Assembly: GCF_028621895.1 (NCBI RefSeq) | Contig: NZ_CP117520.1 | Location: forward strand, 1,426,001-1,490,000 | DNA from: Acinetobacter sp. GSS19 | Lineage (GTDB): Bacteria > Pseudomonadota > Gammaproteobacteria > Pseudomonadales > Moraxellaceae | Length of the DNA stretch: 64,000 nucleotides | Direction of reading: 5' to 3' | Notes under the pieces: model-generated | Told to the model about the DNA's origin: nothing | Databases searched by the model: none | The model's input: only the letters and a program-made list of their open reading frames with translations | Position numbers and translations under genes: made by a program | Shown here: positions 18,414-27,493 of the stretch, in pieces | Layout of the letters: every line of letters starts with the position of its first letter | How positions within the stretch are numbered: the stretch's first letter is position 1

Positions 18414-19130
18414 ATGTCGACCGATCAATTAGACCCGCAAATTGTTGAGCTAGACAATTTGCATGAGCACCGTGAAATTGTGACTTTTATGCGTCGTTCA
18501 TCGCCGCTAAATACCTCACAACGGACTGCGCTTGAACAGTATCGTGAACTGATTTTGGAATACCCTGTAGGTGACCTGCGCCAGCATTTTAAACATCCGG
18601 AGCGTCCTTTAACCGTGGAAATTGGTTTTGGAATGGGGCGTTCCCTAGTTTTGATGGCAAAAGCGAATCCTGAACGCAATTTTGTCGGTATTGAAGTGCA
18701 TGTACCTGGTATTGCGCAATGTGTGTACGAAGCGGGAATGGCTGGTTTGAAAAACTTGCGTCTACTGGATGCAGATGCCATCCAAGTCTTACGTGAAATG
18801 CCGGATAACAGCATCAACTGCGTGCAGCTGTATTTCCCCGATCCTTGGCAGAAAAAACGTCATTTCAAACGTCGCTTTGTGGCCCATGAACGTATGGCGT
18901 TAGTCGAACAAAAACTAGAGCTTGGTGGTACTTTCCACGCTGCAACCGACTGGGAACCGTATGCAGAATGGATGCTCGATGTGTTAGACAACCGCCCGAA
19001 TCTGGAAAACCTTGCAGGCAAAGGCAATAGCCACCCTCGCCCAGATTGGCGTCCTCAAACCAAGTTTGAACGTCGCGGGATTGAAGCAGGCCATAAGATT
19101 AATGACTTTATCTTCAAAAAGCTTCACTAG
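18414..19130 (+). CDS. trmB: tRNA (guanine-N7-)-methyltransferase
   Basis: The 238-residue enzyme methylates G46 in the tRNA variable loop using SAM. Visible are the SAM-binding VEIGFGMGRSLV (about 67-78), NFVGIEVHVPG, and the signature LYFPDPWQKKRHFKRRF with the catalytic/tRNA-binding residues. Length matches E. coli TrmB. Its last 17 bases overlap, tail to tail, the end of the DUF2520 gene on the other strand. Confidence 0.95.
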   Translation: MSTDQLDPQIVELDNLHEHREIVTFMRRSSPLNTSQRTALEQYRELILEYPVGDLRQHFKHPERPLTVEIGFGMGRSLVLMAKANPERNFVGIEVHVPGIAQCVYEAGMAGLKNLRLLDADAIQVLREMPDNSINCVQLYFPDPWQKKRHFKRRFVAHERMALVEQKLELGGTFHAATDWEPYAEWMLDVLDNRPNLENLAGKGNSHPRPDWRPQTKFERRGIEAGHKINDFIFKKLH

Positions 19131-19905
19131 ACTGCTCCGAGTGGTGGCGTTGCATGATGCCATCACTCATCAATCGATAAATACGTTGTAACTCGGGCTG
19201 CTGACTTAGCATCGCCTGATGCAAGTTCAGGATTTTTTTATCGCCCCGCATCGCCGGCCCTGTCTGCATATGTTGCGGTTCGTGCTGCGTGGCTTTATAT
19301 GCAGTTTCCAGCATCAATGGATATAACAAGCTAAAATCCACCTGTTGCTGATCTATAATCTGCTTGGCTAGATCATAACAATAATTACTAAAATTGCAGG
19401 CAAACACAGCTGCCAGATGCAAGCTTAAGCGTTGTTGCGAACTATAGATATAAACGCGATCACTCAGTTGCTGAGCCAAATCATTTAAGGCCTGCTGATC
19501 CGCTTCAACAACAGCCTCCACAAAAATTGGCGTATTTAACCAATCAATTTCCCGCTGCAAACTAAATGTCTGCAAGGGATAAAATACACCTGAGCGCTGA
19601 TGTTTCTGGCTTAACACCTGAAGCTCGGTACTTCCTGACGTATGCACAATCAAACTGTCTGGTATATAGCGATGCACCTTATCGATCACATCCGCAATCG
19701 CTGAATCACTCACGGCAATAACTACCAAATCCACAGACTGTAAAGACGCATAGTCCGTGATCCCTTGCGCAGCAACTCTATCGGCTAGGGCCTGTGCTTT
19801 AACCAGATCACGGCCATAAATTTGAACGATCGTCTGTCCCACAAGGTTTAATTTTTGCGCCAAATGATGTGCAACCCGACCTGTTCCAATAATGGAAATT
19901 TTCAT
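19114..19905 (-). CDS. Rossmann-fold protein with DUF2520 domain
   Basis: The 263-residue protein begins MKISIIGTGRVAHHLAQKL, a Rossmann nucleotide-binding motif, continues with VDLVVIAVSDSAIADV and VVHTSGSTELQVL, and has a helical C-terminal DUF2520 domain (LHLAAVFACNFSNYCYDLAKQII). The fold resembles prephenate dehydrogenase and ketopantoate reductase. A role as NAD(P)-dependent oxidoreductase is likely, but no substrate is established for the family. It ends inside the 3' end of trmB and is 74 bases downstream of the OmpA-family gene terminator region. Confidence 0.8.
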   Translation of the reverse strand: MKISIIGTGRVAHHLAQKLNLVGQTIVQIYGRDLVKAQALADRVAAQGITDYASLQSVDLVVIAVSDSAIADVIDKVHRYIPDSLIVHTSGSTELQVLSQKHQRSGVFYPLQTFSLQREIDWLNTPIFVEAVVEADQQALNDLAQQLSDRVYIYSSQQRLSLHLAAVFACNFSNYCYDLAKQIIDQQQVDFSLLYPLMLETAYKATQHEPQHMQTGPAMRGDKKILNLHQAMLSQQPELQRIYRLMSDGIMQRHHSEQSSEAF

Positions 19906-19954
19906 GGTTATTCTCCAGTTTCGAATAACTTAGCAGGTCTGGCTCAAAAAAAAA

Positions 19955-19972
19955 GCCCCGTACCAACAGGGC
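19955..19972 (-). terminator. Terminator after the OmpA-family gene
   Basis: GCCC/GGGC stem followed on the minus strand by nine T residues, 8 bases after the stop. Confidence 0.75.
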
Positions 19973-19979
19973 GTTCATT

Positions 19980-21485
19980 TTATGATACTTTGATGGGTTT
20001 CACCGCGGCCTCTGTTACTTCACTGACCTTGCCGGTTTCGGTATTCTCGACCTTGAATTCAATACGACGATTTTTAAATCGTCCCTCATCCGTTGCATTG
20101 TCGGCCACAGGTTGTTCTTCACCATAACCCAGCACACTGATTTTATTAACCTCTACACCCTGATGGACAAAATATTCCGCTACGGCACGTGCACGTTGCT
20201 GAGAGAGTACTTTATTCTGTTGGGCATCACCTTCAGCATCAGTATGCCCCATAATCGTGACATGAACATTCGGTACACGCTGGATCAGCACCGCGGCTTG
20301 GGTTAATACAGATTTATTCAGTTCAGGAATCTTGGCCGACCCACTATCGAAATTGATAATCTGCATATTCAGCGCAGTGGCAATATCCAAGGGTCTGAGC
20401 TGATTGACATCAAGCTGAGCCAACGCCTGTTCTGCTCGCTCCACACTACTATAAATTGCAGCATTTTGTTGCTGGTCCTGTTTCATTGTTTCCGCAGCAT
20501 CGAGTTGGGGTGGAACTACACGTACCTGCATATTTGGGGTCAGTTGCTGAATTTCACGGGCAATCGCCTGCGCGCGGGCATTGTTTGAAGATTGAATCAG
20601 AATCTCTGTTCCTTGCCACGTCAGCATAATATTGGGCACATCTTTCAATAATTTCAATACGCTCGGCAAGGCATCCTGATTGATAAAGGTTTGATGGTAT
20701 TTACTTTGATGATCTGCACCACACCCATTGGCATGATTAAAAATCTGTTTTACCTGCCCCTGTAAAATTTCGATATAGTTTAAGTCACCCGAGTAAATTC
20801 GGCAGGTGACCAATTCTCCCTGATGCCCCATAGAAATCTGGAACATCGCAGGCTGCGTACCCACCACCGAGGTTGCTGTGGTGGATTCAACTTCCCGCCG
20901 TTGGTCACATGCACGCAACAAAAATGCCAGAAGAAATGCAAAAATCAGTAATCCCAGCACGGCAAACAGCCATCCAGAACGTGCCTTTTCCTGCTGGATT
21001 TCAGTAACAATAGCTTGGCTAGGCAATACATCAACAGTTTCAATGGTTTCGGTCTGTGCTCCAAGCACACTGAGCAGTATAGTCGCCCACTCCGGTAAAG
21101 CTTGCTGAATCTCTGCAGCATGCTGCTGGAGTAAATGTTCAATCGCGATTGCATCACGATTACCCGCTTGCTCAGCCAAAAGCGTAAGCGTGGGCGCGAT
21201 AGACTGATTTAATACGGCTGCAATTTCTGCTTGAGGTACTGTAGCACTCACCTGTTGTAAAAACTGTTGCTGAATGACGGGATGTCCCTGAAACACGTCG
21301 GAAAGTGTCGGTTTTAAATGGTTCTGTAAAGTTTCAATCCTCTCAGGATAAGCATGTAGAATACTCAAAAAAACGGGATAAAATGCAGATAAGGCCTGAC
21401 TCTTGACGAGTAAATTCTGACTGTCACCTTCCAACACCATGGCAGACACGTGTTGTTTTAAAAAATCAATAAGGTTCAAACTCAT
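19980..21485 (-). CDS. OmpA-family envelope protein with cytosolic N-terminal domain
   Basis: The 501-residue protein lacks a signal peptide. It has a helical N-terminal domain (about 1-165), one membrane span (GWLFAVLGLLIFAFLLAFLLRAC, about 172-194), a periplasmic BON-like region (about 215-330) and a C-terminal OmpA peptidoglycan-binding domain (about 360-480) with IMGHTDAEGD and NRRIEFKV. The topology suggests an inner-membrane protein that reaches the peptidoglycan, not a beta-barrel porin. Its partner is unknown. It has its own terminator and reads alone. Confidence 0.8.
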   Translation of the reverse strand: MSLNLIDFLKQHVSAMVLEGDSQNLLVKSQALSAFYPVFLSILHAYPERIETLQNHLKPTLSDVFQGHPVIQQQFLQQVSATVPQAEIAAVLNQSIAPTLTLLAEQAGNRDAIAIEHLLQQHAAEIQQALPEWATILLSVLGAQTETIETVDVLPSQAIVTEIQQEKARSGWLFAVLGLLIFAFLLAFLLRACDQRREVESTTATSVVGTQPAMFQISMGHQGELVTCRIYSGDLNYIEILQGQVKQIFNHANGCGADHQSKYHQTFINQDALPSVLKLLKDVPNIMLTWQGTEILIQSSNNARAQAIAREIQQLTPNMQVRVVPPQLDAAETMKQDQQQNAAIYSSVERAEQALAQLDVNQLRPLDIATALNMQIINFDSGSAKIPELNKSVLTQAAVLIQRVPNVHVTIMGHTDAEGDAQQNKVLSQQRARAVAEYFVHQGVEVNKISVLGYGEEQPVADNATDEGRFKNRRIEFKVENTETGKVSEVTEAAVKPIKVS

Positions 21486-21628
21486 GCGTATCTCCTCGCA
21501 CTGGTCTATTTTTATTATGCTGAATTTGATTGTTTTTTATTCTATTTGACAAAATGCAACGAATACCAATAAAAGTGTTCAGTAGTAACAAAACTTCGCT
21601 AAGACCCCAACAAAACTACTGCACATAA

Positions 21629-21653
21629 AAAAAGCCAGCCGAAGCTGACTTTT
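21629..21653 (-). terminator. Terminator after pyrC'
   Basis: AGTCAGC-TTCG-GCTGGCT stem-loop with one mismatch, followed by a T7 run on the minus strand. Confidence 0.8.
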
Positions 21654-21669
21654 CAAGCAAAATATCAGA

Positions 21670-22908
21670 TTATGCTGGAATAAAAGTCTGTAACACTTTA
21701 CCTGTCAAGGTATGCTGCAACAGCGGTGTATTTTTACCTTGTGACAAGATATTCTCTTTATTCACCACCCAGTTCAGTTCTGGATCGACCAGCACCCAAC
21801 CTGCTTGCTGCTGCCAACGCTCAAACATATTGGCTACTTTTGCTGGTGCCAGAGTCACTTTTTCCACCCATTCCAATGGCGTGAACAAGCCTTCACGCAC
21901 CAGTTGCACACCTAATGCTACATAGGTATCAAAAGCACTGATGCCTGGTTGAGTCTCGGCAAAAGGTGCCATTTTTGCTGAACTCGACAATGGCTCATGA
22001 TGCGTACAGATCGCATCGATCACACCATCTTTAAGCGCTTGACGCAACAGATTTTTGTCCTGTTCTGAGCGTAAAGGTGGACGCACATGCGCCAGCGCAT
22101 TAAAACCATCAATTAATTGTTCAGTTAAATGCAGTTGATGCATCGCAACATCCGCTGTCACGAGTAAGCCTTTTGCTTTGGCAGCCTTAATCAGTTCAAC
22201 CGATGCACCGCAAGACAGCAAACCAAAGTGAGCACGGACACCTGTCGCTTCAATCATCAACAAATATTTCGCAATCGCGATGGTTTCCGCTATCGCTGGA
22301 ATCATCGGTAAGCCCTGACGTGAAGCGATAAAGCCCTCGTGTACACAGCCATCTTTGGCAATTTGAGGCTCTTCTGCGTAAAACACAACCGTCAAGCCCA
22401 AACCTGCTGCGTATTCGAGGGTACGGATCACCACATCATCATCCGCAAATGCCGCATTGGCATTGGAAACTGCACTACAGCCTCCTTTTTTCAATCCTGC
22501 CATATTGGCTGGTTGTTTACCATTCAGGCCCTGAGTTTGCGCACCAATAATGTCCAGATAAATACCACCATCGAGCATGGCTTTTTCCTGCAAGCCATGA
22601 ATCAGTGCGCCATTGTCCTGCACAATTGGCTTAGAATCAGGTGGTGCAATCACATGCAGAATGCCATTCTCACGTGCAGCACGACCTTCAGATTTCAGCG
22701 TACCATGCTGCTGTTGACCTGGCTCACGCAAACGGGCACACAAATCCACCATGGTCGGCATCAACCATTTGCCCTGACCATCAATCGTTTCATCAACCTG
22801 TGCAGTAGCGGCAACCTGTTGACCATTTTGCAAATAAACGGTTTGTACTGTGTCGGTGTTCTGGATCGGATCTAACACACGGACATTTTCAATTTTTACA
22901 ATACTCAT
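21670..22908 (-). CDS. pyrX: Non-catalytic dihydroorotase-like subunit (PyrC'/PyrX)
   Basis: The 412-residue amidohydrolase-fold protein lies directly after pyrB. The metal-binding HxH, normally in DxHxHLREPG, reads D-L-C-A-R-L-REPG, and the late catalytic Asp motif (DAIATDHAPH in active enzymes) reads DAICTHHEPL. Both changes remove metal-centre ligands, so dihydroorotase activity is not expected. In Pseudomonas, PyrC' is an inactive dihydroorotase that is needed to assemble active aspartate carbamoyltransferase, and the same role is inferred here. The start at 22908 has GAGGA 8 bases upstream; an in-frame start at 22923 would overlap pyrB. Confidence 0.88.
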   Translation of the reverse strand: MSIVKIENVRVLDPIQNTDTVQTVYLQNGQQVAATAQVDETIDGQGKWLMPTMVDLCARLREPGQQQHGTLKSEGRAARENGILHVIAPPDSKPIVQDNGALIHGLQEKAMLDGGIYLDIIGAQTQGLNGKQPANMAGLKKGGCSAVSNANAAFADDDVVIRTLEYAAGLGLTVVFYAEEPQIAKDGCVHEGFIASRQGLPMIPAIAETIAIAKYLLMIEATGVRAHFGLLSCGASVELIKAAKAKGLLVTADVAMHQLHLTEQLIDGFNALAHVRPPLRSEQDKNLLRQALKDGVIDAICTHHEPLSSSAKMAPFAETQPGISAFDTYVALGVQLVREGLFTPLEWVEKVTLAPAKVANMFERWQQQAGWVLVDPELNWVVNKENILSQGKNTPLLQHTLTGKVLQTFIPA

Positions 22909-22919
22909 GTGAACCATCC

Positions 22920-23936
22920 TCAAACCGCAATTGCTTCAATTAAACCTTGTGCCTGTAATTGGCCCTGCATCGACAAAGCCAACACTGCCATACGCACCGC
23001 AATACCATTGGTCACCTGTTTTAGAATCACCGACTGTGGTCCATCTGCGATGCTTGAATCGATTTCAACACCACGATTCATCGGTCCCGGATGCATTACG
23101 ATACAGTCAGGTTTCGCCAAGGCAAGACGCTCTTTATTGAGTCCATACATTTTGTAGAATTCAGATTGAGACGCAAGTGCGGGTGAGTCGATACGCTCAT
23201 TCTGGATGCGTAAAGCAATAATCACATCACAATCACGCACACCTTCATCCATGTTGTTGAATAAACGAACATGTTCACCATATTCATCAAAGCCAACAGG
23301 CAACAAGGTATTTGGCGCAATCACTCGAATATCTTTACACCCTAGAGTCTGTAAAGCGGCCACATCCGAACGCGCCACACGTGAGTGTTTAATATCGCCA
23401 ATAATGGCCACACTCAAGGCTTCAAAGGGCTTTTTCGTTTCACGGCGAATGGTCAACATATCCAACATGGCTTGGGTTGGGTGTGCATGGCGGCCATCAC
23501 CCGCGTTAATGATCGCGACATTTGGACAAACCGTGTTGGCAATAAAATGTGCAGCGCCAGAAGAAGAATGGCGCACCACAAATATATCAGCCGCCATCGC
23601 TTCAAGATTCCATAGCGTATCGCGCAGTGTTTCCCCTTTTGAGGTACTTGAACGTGCAATATCAATATTCAATACATTGGCTGACAGGCGTTTGGCCGCA
23701 GCTTCAAAAGTCGTACGGGTACGAGTTGAGTTTTCAAAAAACAGGTTCATGACTGTCCGGCCTTCAAGCAGCGGACGGTTGATCAGATTATTATTATCAT
23801 CAAGAAAACTTTGAGCCGTATCTAGAATTTTTGTGAGATTCTCTTTAGACAAGCCCTCAATCGTCAAGAAATGCTTGAGATTGCCATGCTGGTTGAGCTG
23901 AATCTGGCTAGGTTGATGCAAGGCCGCAATATGCAT
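22920..23936 (-). CDS. pyrB: Aspartate carbamoyltransferase catalytic subunit
   Basis: The 338-residue enzyme condenses carbamoyl phosphate with aspartate in pyrimidine synthesis. Carbamoyl phosphate motif [13 protein letters not shown] and the later [24 protein letters not shown] are present. An N-terminal extension of about 30 residues ([26 protein letters not shown]) is longer than in E. coli PyrB and is typical of the Pseudomonas-type enzyme that forms a dodecamer with PyrC'. The regulatory pyrI gene is absent here, consistent with that type. Confidence 0.95.
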   Translation of the reverse strand: MHIAALHQPSQIQLNQHGNLKHFLTIEGLSKENLTKILDTAQSFLDDNNNLINRPLLEGRTVMNLFFENSTRTRTTFEAAAKRLSANVLNIDIARSSTSKGETLRDTLWNLEAMAADIFVVRHSSSGAAHFIANTVCPNVAIINAGDGRHAHPTQAMLDMLTIRRETKKPFEALSVAIIGDIKHSRVARSDVAALQTLGCKDIRVIAPNTLLPVGFDEYGEHVRLFNNMDEGVRDCDVIIALRIQNERIDSPALASQSEFYKMYGLNKERLALAKPDCIVMHPGPMNRGVEIDSSIADGPQSVILKQVTNGIAVRMAVLALSMQGQLQAQGLIEAIAV

Positions 23937-24120
23937 AATGGATTCCTATAGGTCGAATCGCGAAAACGTGCATAGTGTAGCCCAAATCTATCTTTTTCGC
24001 AGAAGAACTTTGCGTGCTTTGACAGCAAACGATAAGACAATCGTTGAATAGACCCGATAGGATTTATAGTTGATATTCATCAGGAAAAGTAGCAACTGAG
24101 CAATACAAAAGAATTTGATT

Positions 24121-24152
24121 AGGCCTTAAACCACCTAGATTATTTAAGGCCT
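24121..24152. terminator. Hairpin downstream of the small paralogue gene
   Basis: Perfect 10-base stem AGGCCTTAAA/TTTAAGGCCT with a 12-base loop, 7 bases after the stop of the minus-strand gene. There is no good T tract, so termination is less certain. Confidence 0.45.
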
Positions 24153-24158
24153 TGGGTG

Positions 24159-24506
24159 CTAGCGCAATGCACCAATATAGTGATGCGATACCTGTGCCTG
24201 ATAGATTTCTTCTGGACTAGGCTCAGTATCATATGCAGCGCTTGGTGCTGCAGCTGTTTGCTCAGCAAATGGATGATCCGATGATAATTGCATCACCGCC
24301 GTTAAACGCTCGACATAACGTGCCAGCTCTTCATCTTGTGTGGCAAGTGCCAGTTGTATCACATGGCGGGCGTAGCTTGGATTTTCAGCCAGATAGATGG
24401 CATCCACCACACGACCTGTGACACGTCTGAGCCGAACATAAATCTGTGTAGCAATTGAAAAAGATTCGCTGTTTGCCACAAATCCATGACTGATTGCTTG
24501 TTTCAT
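24159..24506 (-). CDS. Small protein of unknown function, paralogue A of a tandem pair
   Basis: The 115-residue protein shares a conserved block with its neighbour at 24690-24995: ESFSIATQIYVRLRRV, then GRVVDAIYLAEN, YARHVIQLALAT and ELARYVERL. The block is helical by pattern. It is followed by a low-complexity linker (AEQTAAAPSAAYDTEPS) and a short C-terminal segment (PEEIYQAQVSHHYIGAL). There is no signal peptide or membrane span. The start at 24506 has GGGGAACGG about 8 bases upstream; longer in-frame starts lack such a site. I do not recognise the family. Confidence 0.75.
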   Translation of the reverse strand: MKQAISHGFVANSESFSIATQIYVRLRRVTGRVVDAIYLAENPSYARHVIQLALATQDEELARYVERLTAVMQLSSDHPFAEQTAAAPSAAYDTEPSPEEIYQAQVSHHYIGALR

Positions 24507-24689
24507 TCGACCGTTCCCCATGAAATAAAAAATAATCAAAATGGTTAAAAACAATGGTCATCATTGGGGGCTTGAATCCCCTTAGATGTCAGTTTTTATT
24601 TAGCAAAATACATACCAATTTAATATTTTTTGATCAGAATCACGATCTGGATGTCCTGTCAGCAGATTATCCTGTCCGATAAACAGTTT

Positions 24690-24995
24690 TTAAAACATAC
24701 TAAAACTTTTCACTACTTCTGCTTCAGTCAATTGAGAGTTTTTCACTTCAGTTTTAGCAGTAGGTTGTGAGTTTAAACCCATCACCACACCTAGTCGCGT
24801 CACTTGTTGTGCGAGTTCAGGATCACCCGTAGCCAAGGCTAAATCCGTCACATAACGTGCATATTCCGTATTTTCAGCCAGGTACATAGCATCAATCACA
24901 CGCCCACTGACACGACGTAATCGCACATAAATCTGTGTGGCAATTGAAAAAGATTCCGTATGTGCCAACATTCCATTGCTCATGCTAGATTCCAT
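24690..24995 (-). CDS. Small protein of unknown function, paralogue B of a tandem pair
   Basis: The 101-residue protein matches paralogue A over about 60 residues (ESFSIATQIYVRLRRVSGRV, DAMYLAEN, YARYVTDLALATGDPELAQQV). It then has a shorter polar linker and a C-terminal segment TEAEVVKSFSMF. GAGGAACGA precedes the start by about 8 bases, similar to the site of paralogue A. The two genes are on the same strand, about 180 bases apart, and clearly arose by tandem duplication. No function is assigned. Confidence 0.75.
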   Translation of the reverse strand: MESSMSNGMLAHTESFSIATQIYVRLRRVSGRVIDAMYLAENTEYARYVTDLALATGDPELAQQVTRLGVVMGLNSQPTAKTEVKNSQLTEAEVVKSFSMF

Positions 24996-25235
24996 GATTT
25001 TTTCGTTCCTCTACAATTAAAATTATTAAAAAGTCGTTCAACTGTGCCAGTTTATGCAACATTCCCCACTGGCGAAATCAATTATATTCAGATTAATAGC
25101 AAATTCCACTGTAATTTCATTCATTTAGATGAGTGACAAAACAAACATGCAGCTCAATAATTTCCAAAGCTTTACACAGCGAAATACGTTAAACTTTGCC
25201 AAGTTAATAGTTATAAGCTTTGGTTTACCTCATTT

Positions 25236-27440
25236 ATGAATACGTCTTCACGTTTAAACACCTATTGGGTTACTTGTGCCGATGGTCTGGAACAACTGCT
25301 CGAGGAAGAAATCGAACAACTCGGGAGCAAAGTGACCGAACGTAAAGCCGGACGTTTAATCATTGAAGGAACCCTAGAAACAGCTTATCGCATTTGTATG
25401 TGGTCACGTCTGGCATCGCGTGTGCTGTTACCTATCCATACCTATGAGTTGGAACGTACCCACGATGCCCGTGATGTCGCAGAAGAACTCTACGAAGGTG
25501 CAATCAGTTTTGACTGGTCACTGATTTTTGCACCACAAAGTACCTTTGCCATCCGTTTGCATGTTGAGCGCGAAATCAAAGTTAATTCCCAATTTGCGAC
25601 TTTACGGGTCAAAGATGGTGTTGTTGATGCCTTTATGGAAGCGGTTGGCCGTCGTCCGAGCATTGATACCAAACAACCTGAAATTACGCTGTATGTCCTT
25701 GCAGGTAAAACTGAACATACCTACTGTCTGGATCTTTCGGGTGATTCGTTGCACAAACGTGGCTATCGCCGTTATATGACCGATGCGCCGATCAAAGAAA
25801 ACCTGGCTGCAGCCATTTTGCAAAAGGCCAAGTTAAAAGAACTCAACCCTGACATCATTCTGGATCCAATGTGTGGTTCAGGTACTTTCATTATCGAAGC
25901 CTTACTGATTCTGACCGACCGCGCACCGGGTCTGGTTCGCCGCTTTGGTTTTAATGGCTGGCATGGACATGACCGTGAATTGTGGTTAAAACTCAAATCT
26001 GAGGCTGCTGAACGTCATGAACAAGCATTGGCTCAGCCTTTACCTCAATTTTATGCCTTTGATGCAGATTGGGAAGCGATTAAAGCCACTCGCCAAAATA
26101 TCATGGCTGCAGGTTTTGAAAAGCTGCTCGATCGTATTCAGATTGAAGAACGTACGCTGGCAGACTGGCCGGATTTCAACGCTGAAGGTAAAAAAGCGCT
26201 GATTGTGACTAACCCGCCTTATGGCGAACGTCTCGGTGACAAAGCTTCTAACCGCGCCTTATATCTGGGCTTATCTGCGTTGTTACAACAACATTTCCCG
26301 AACCAGCATGCCGCGATTATTGCTGCCCAGATTGAACAGGCCGATGTGCTGGCTTTTTATGAGCCTCAAACCTTACGTTTGATGAACGGGAAACTTCCGA
26401 TCTACATCCGTTTTGGCACCATCAAGCCTGCAACAGTCACTCAACCCTTCTTGGCCAACTGGCAACCTCAGCAGTTTGAACCGATTGAAGGGGCTGAAGA
26501 TTTCAGTAACCGTTTGCAAAAGAACATGCAAACCCTGAAAAAATGGGCAGTCAAAGAAAATATTTACTGCTTACGTCTCTATGATGCGGATTTGCCAGAC
26601 TTTAACTTGGCGGTCGACTTGTATGGTGATCGCCTGCATGTGCAAGAATATGCACCACCCAAAAAGATCGACCCAGAGAAAGCTAAAAAACGCTTTAATC
26701 TGGCTTTGGCTGCCATTCGCGCAGTGACCGGTTTGCCACGTGATGCAGTATTTATTAAAACCCGTGCACGTCAGGAAGGTAAAAGTCAGTACACAAAACA
26801 AAGTACCGCTTCTAAACGTTTTATTGTGCAGGAAGGTAAAGCCAAGATTCTAGTGAACTTAACCGATTATTTGGATACCGGTTTGTTCTTGGATCACCGT
26901 CAGATCCGTTTGCGTATTGCAAATGAAGCTCGTGGCAAACACTTCCTCAACTTGTACAGTTACACCTCAACCGCGAGCTTACATGCGGCTTTGGGTGGTG
27001 CTGCGAGTACGACGAGTGTCGATTTGTCTAACACCTATTTAAATTGGTCAAAAGAGAACTTCGTTCTCAATGGTTTAACTGTCGATCATGCCGATCAACA
27101 GCATCAATTCTTCGCAAGTGATTGTTTTGAATGGCTCAAAGAAGGCCATGAGCAATATGACCTGATCTTTATTGATCCGCCGACCTTTTCCAACTCGAAA
27201 AAGTTCTATGGAACGTTTGATGTACAACGCGATCATGTTTCATTACTTAAGCGCGCCATGAACCGTTTAACCAGTGACGGTACCCTGTACTTCTCTAACA
27301 ACTACCGTGGTTTTGAGATGGATGAGGAAATTCCAGCCTTGTTTGATGTGGAAGAAATCACGCAAGACACCATTGGACCTGATTTTAAACGGAACCAAAA
27401 AATTCACCGTGCCTGGAGAATTCGTCATTACCAAGTGTAA
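25236..27440 (+). CDS. rlmL: Bifunctional 23S rRNA methyltransferase RlmKL
   Basis: The 734-residue fusion protein has an N-terminal THUMP domain (about 10-160), an RlmL methyltransferase domain with DPMCGSGTFIIEA and TNPPYGERLG (N2-methylation of G2445), and a C-terminal RlmK domain with FLNLYSYTSTASLHAALGGA and IDPPTFSNSKK (N7-methylation of G2069). The domain order and length match E. coli RlmKL. It is monocistronic with a strong terminator. Confidence 0.95.
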   Translation: MNTSSRLNTYWVTCADGLEQLLEEEIEQLGSKVTERKAGRLIIEGTLETAYRICMWSRLASRVLLPIHTYELERTHDARDVAEELYEGAISFDWSLIFAPQSTFAIRLHVEREIKVNSQFATLRVKDGVVDAFMEAVGRRPSIDTKQPEITLYVLAGKTEHTYCLDLSGDSLHKRGYRRYMTDAPIKENLAAAILQKAKLKELNPDIILDPMCGSGTFIIEALLILTDRAPGLVRRFGFNGWHGHDRELWLKLKSEAAERHEQALAQPLPQFYAFDADWEAIKATRQNIMAAGFEKLLDRIQIEERTLADWPDFNAEGKKALIVTNPPYGERLGDKASNRALYLGLSALLQQHFPNQHAAIIAAQIEQADVLAFYEPQTLRLMNGKLPIYIRFGTIKPATVTQPFLANWQPQQFEPIEGAEDFSNRLQKNMQTLKKWAVKENIYCLRLYDADLPDFNLAVDLYGDRLHVQEYAPPKKIDPEKAKKRFNLALAAIRAVTGLPRDAVFIKTRARQEGKSQYTKQSTASKRFIVQEGKAKILVNLTDYLDTGLFLDHRQIRLRIANEARGKHFLNLYSYTSTASLHAALGGAASTTSVDLSNTYLNWSKENFVLNGLTVDHADQQHQFFASDCFEWLKEGHEQYDLIFIDPPTFSNSKKFYGTFDVQRDHVSLLKRAMNRLTSDGTLYFSNNYRGFEMDEEIPALFDVEEITQDTIGPDFKRNQKIHRAWRIRHYQV

Positions 27441-27462
27441 TGCATCGTTTAGAAATGCTTGT

Positions 27463-27488
27463 AAAAAGGCCGCTGATGCGGCCTTTTT
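27463..27488. terminator. Bidirectional terminator between rlmKL and the DUF945 gene
   Basis: Perfect 11-base stem AAAAAGGCCGC/GCGGCCTTTTT, TGAT loop, between convergent genes. Confidence 0.9.
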
Positions 27489-27493
27489 CTTTA

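Noticed and set aside
22339..22875. 178-codon open frame opposite pyrC'
   Set aside because: Shadow of the conserved amidohydrolase gene; Cys/Ile/His-rich translation.
23206..23814. 202-codon open frame opposite pyrB
   Set aside because: Antisense shadow of a well-supported gene; low-complexity Arg/Ser-rich translation and no ribosome binding site.
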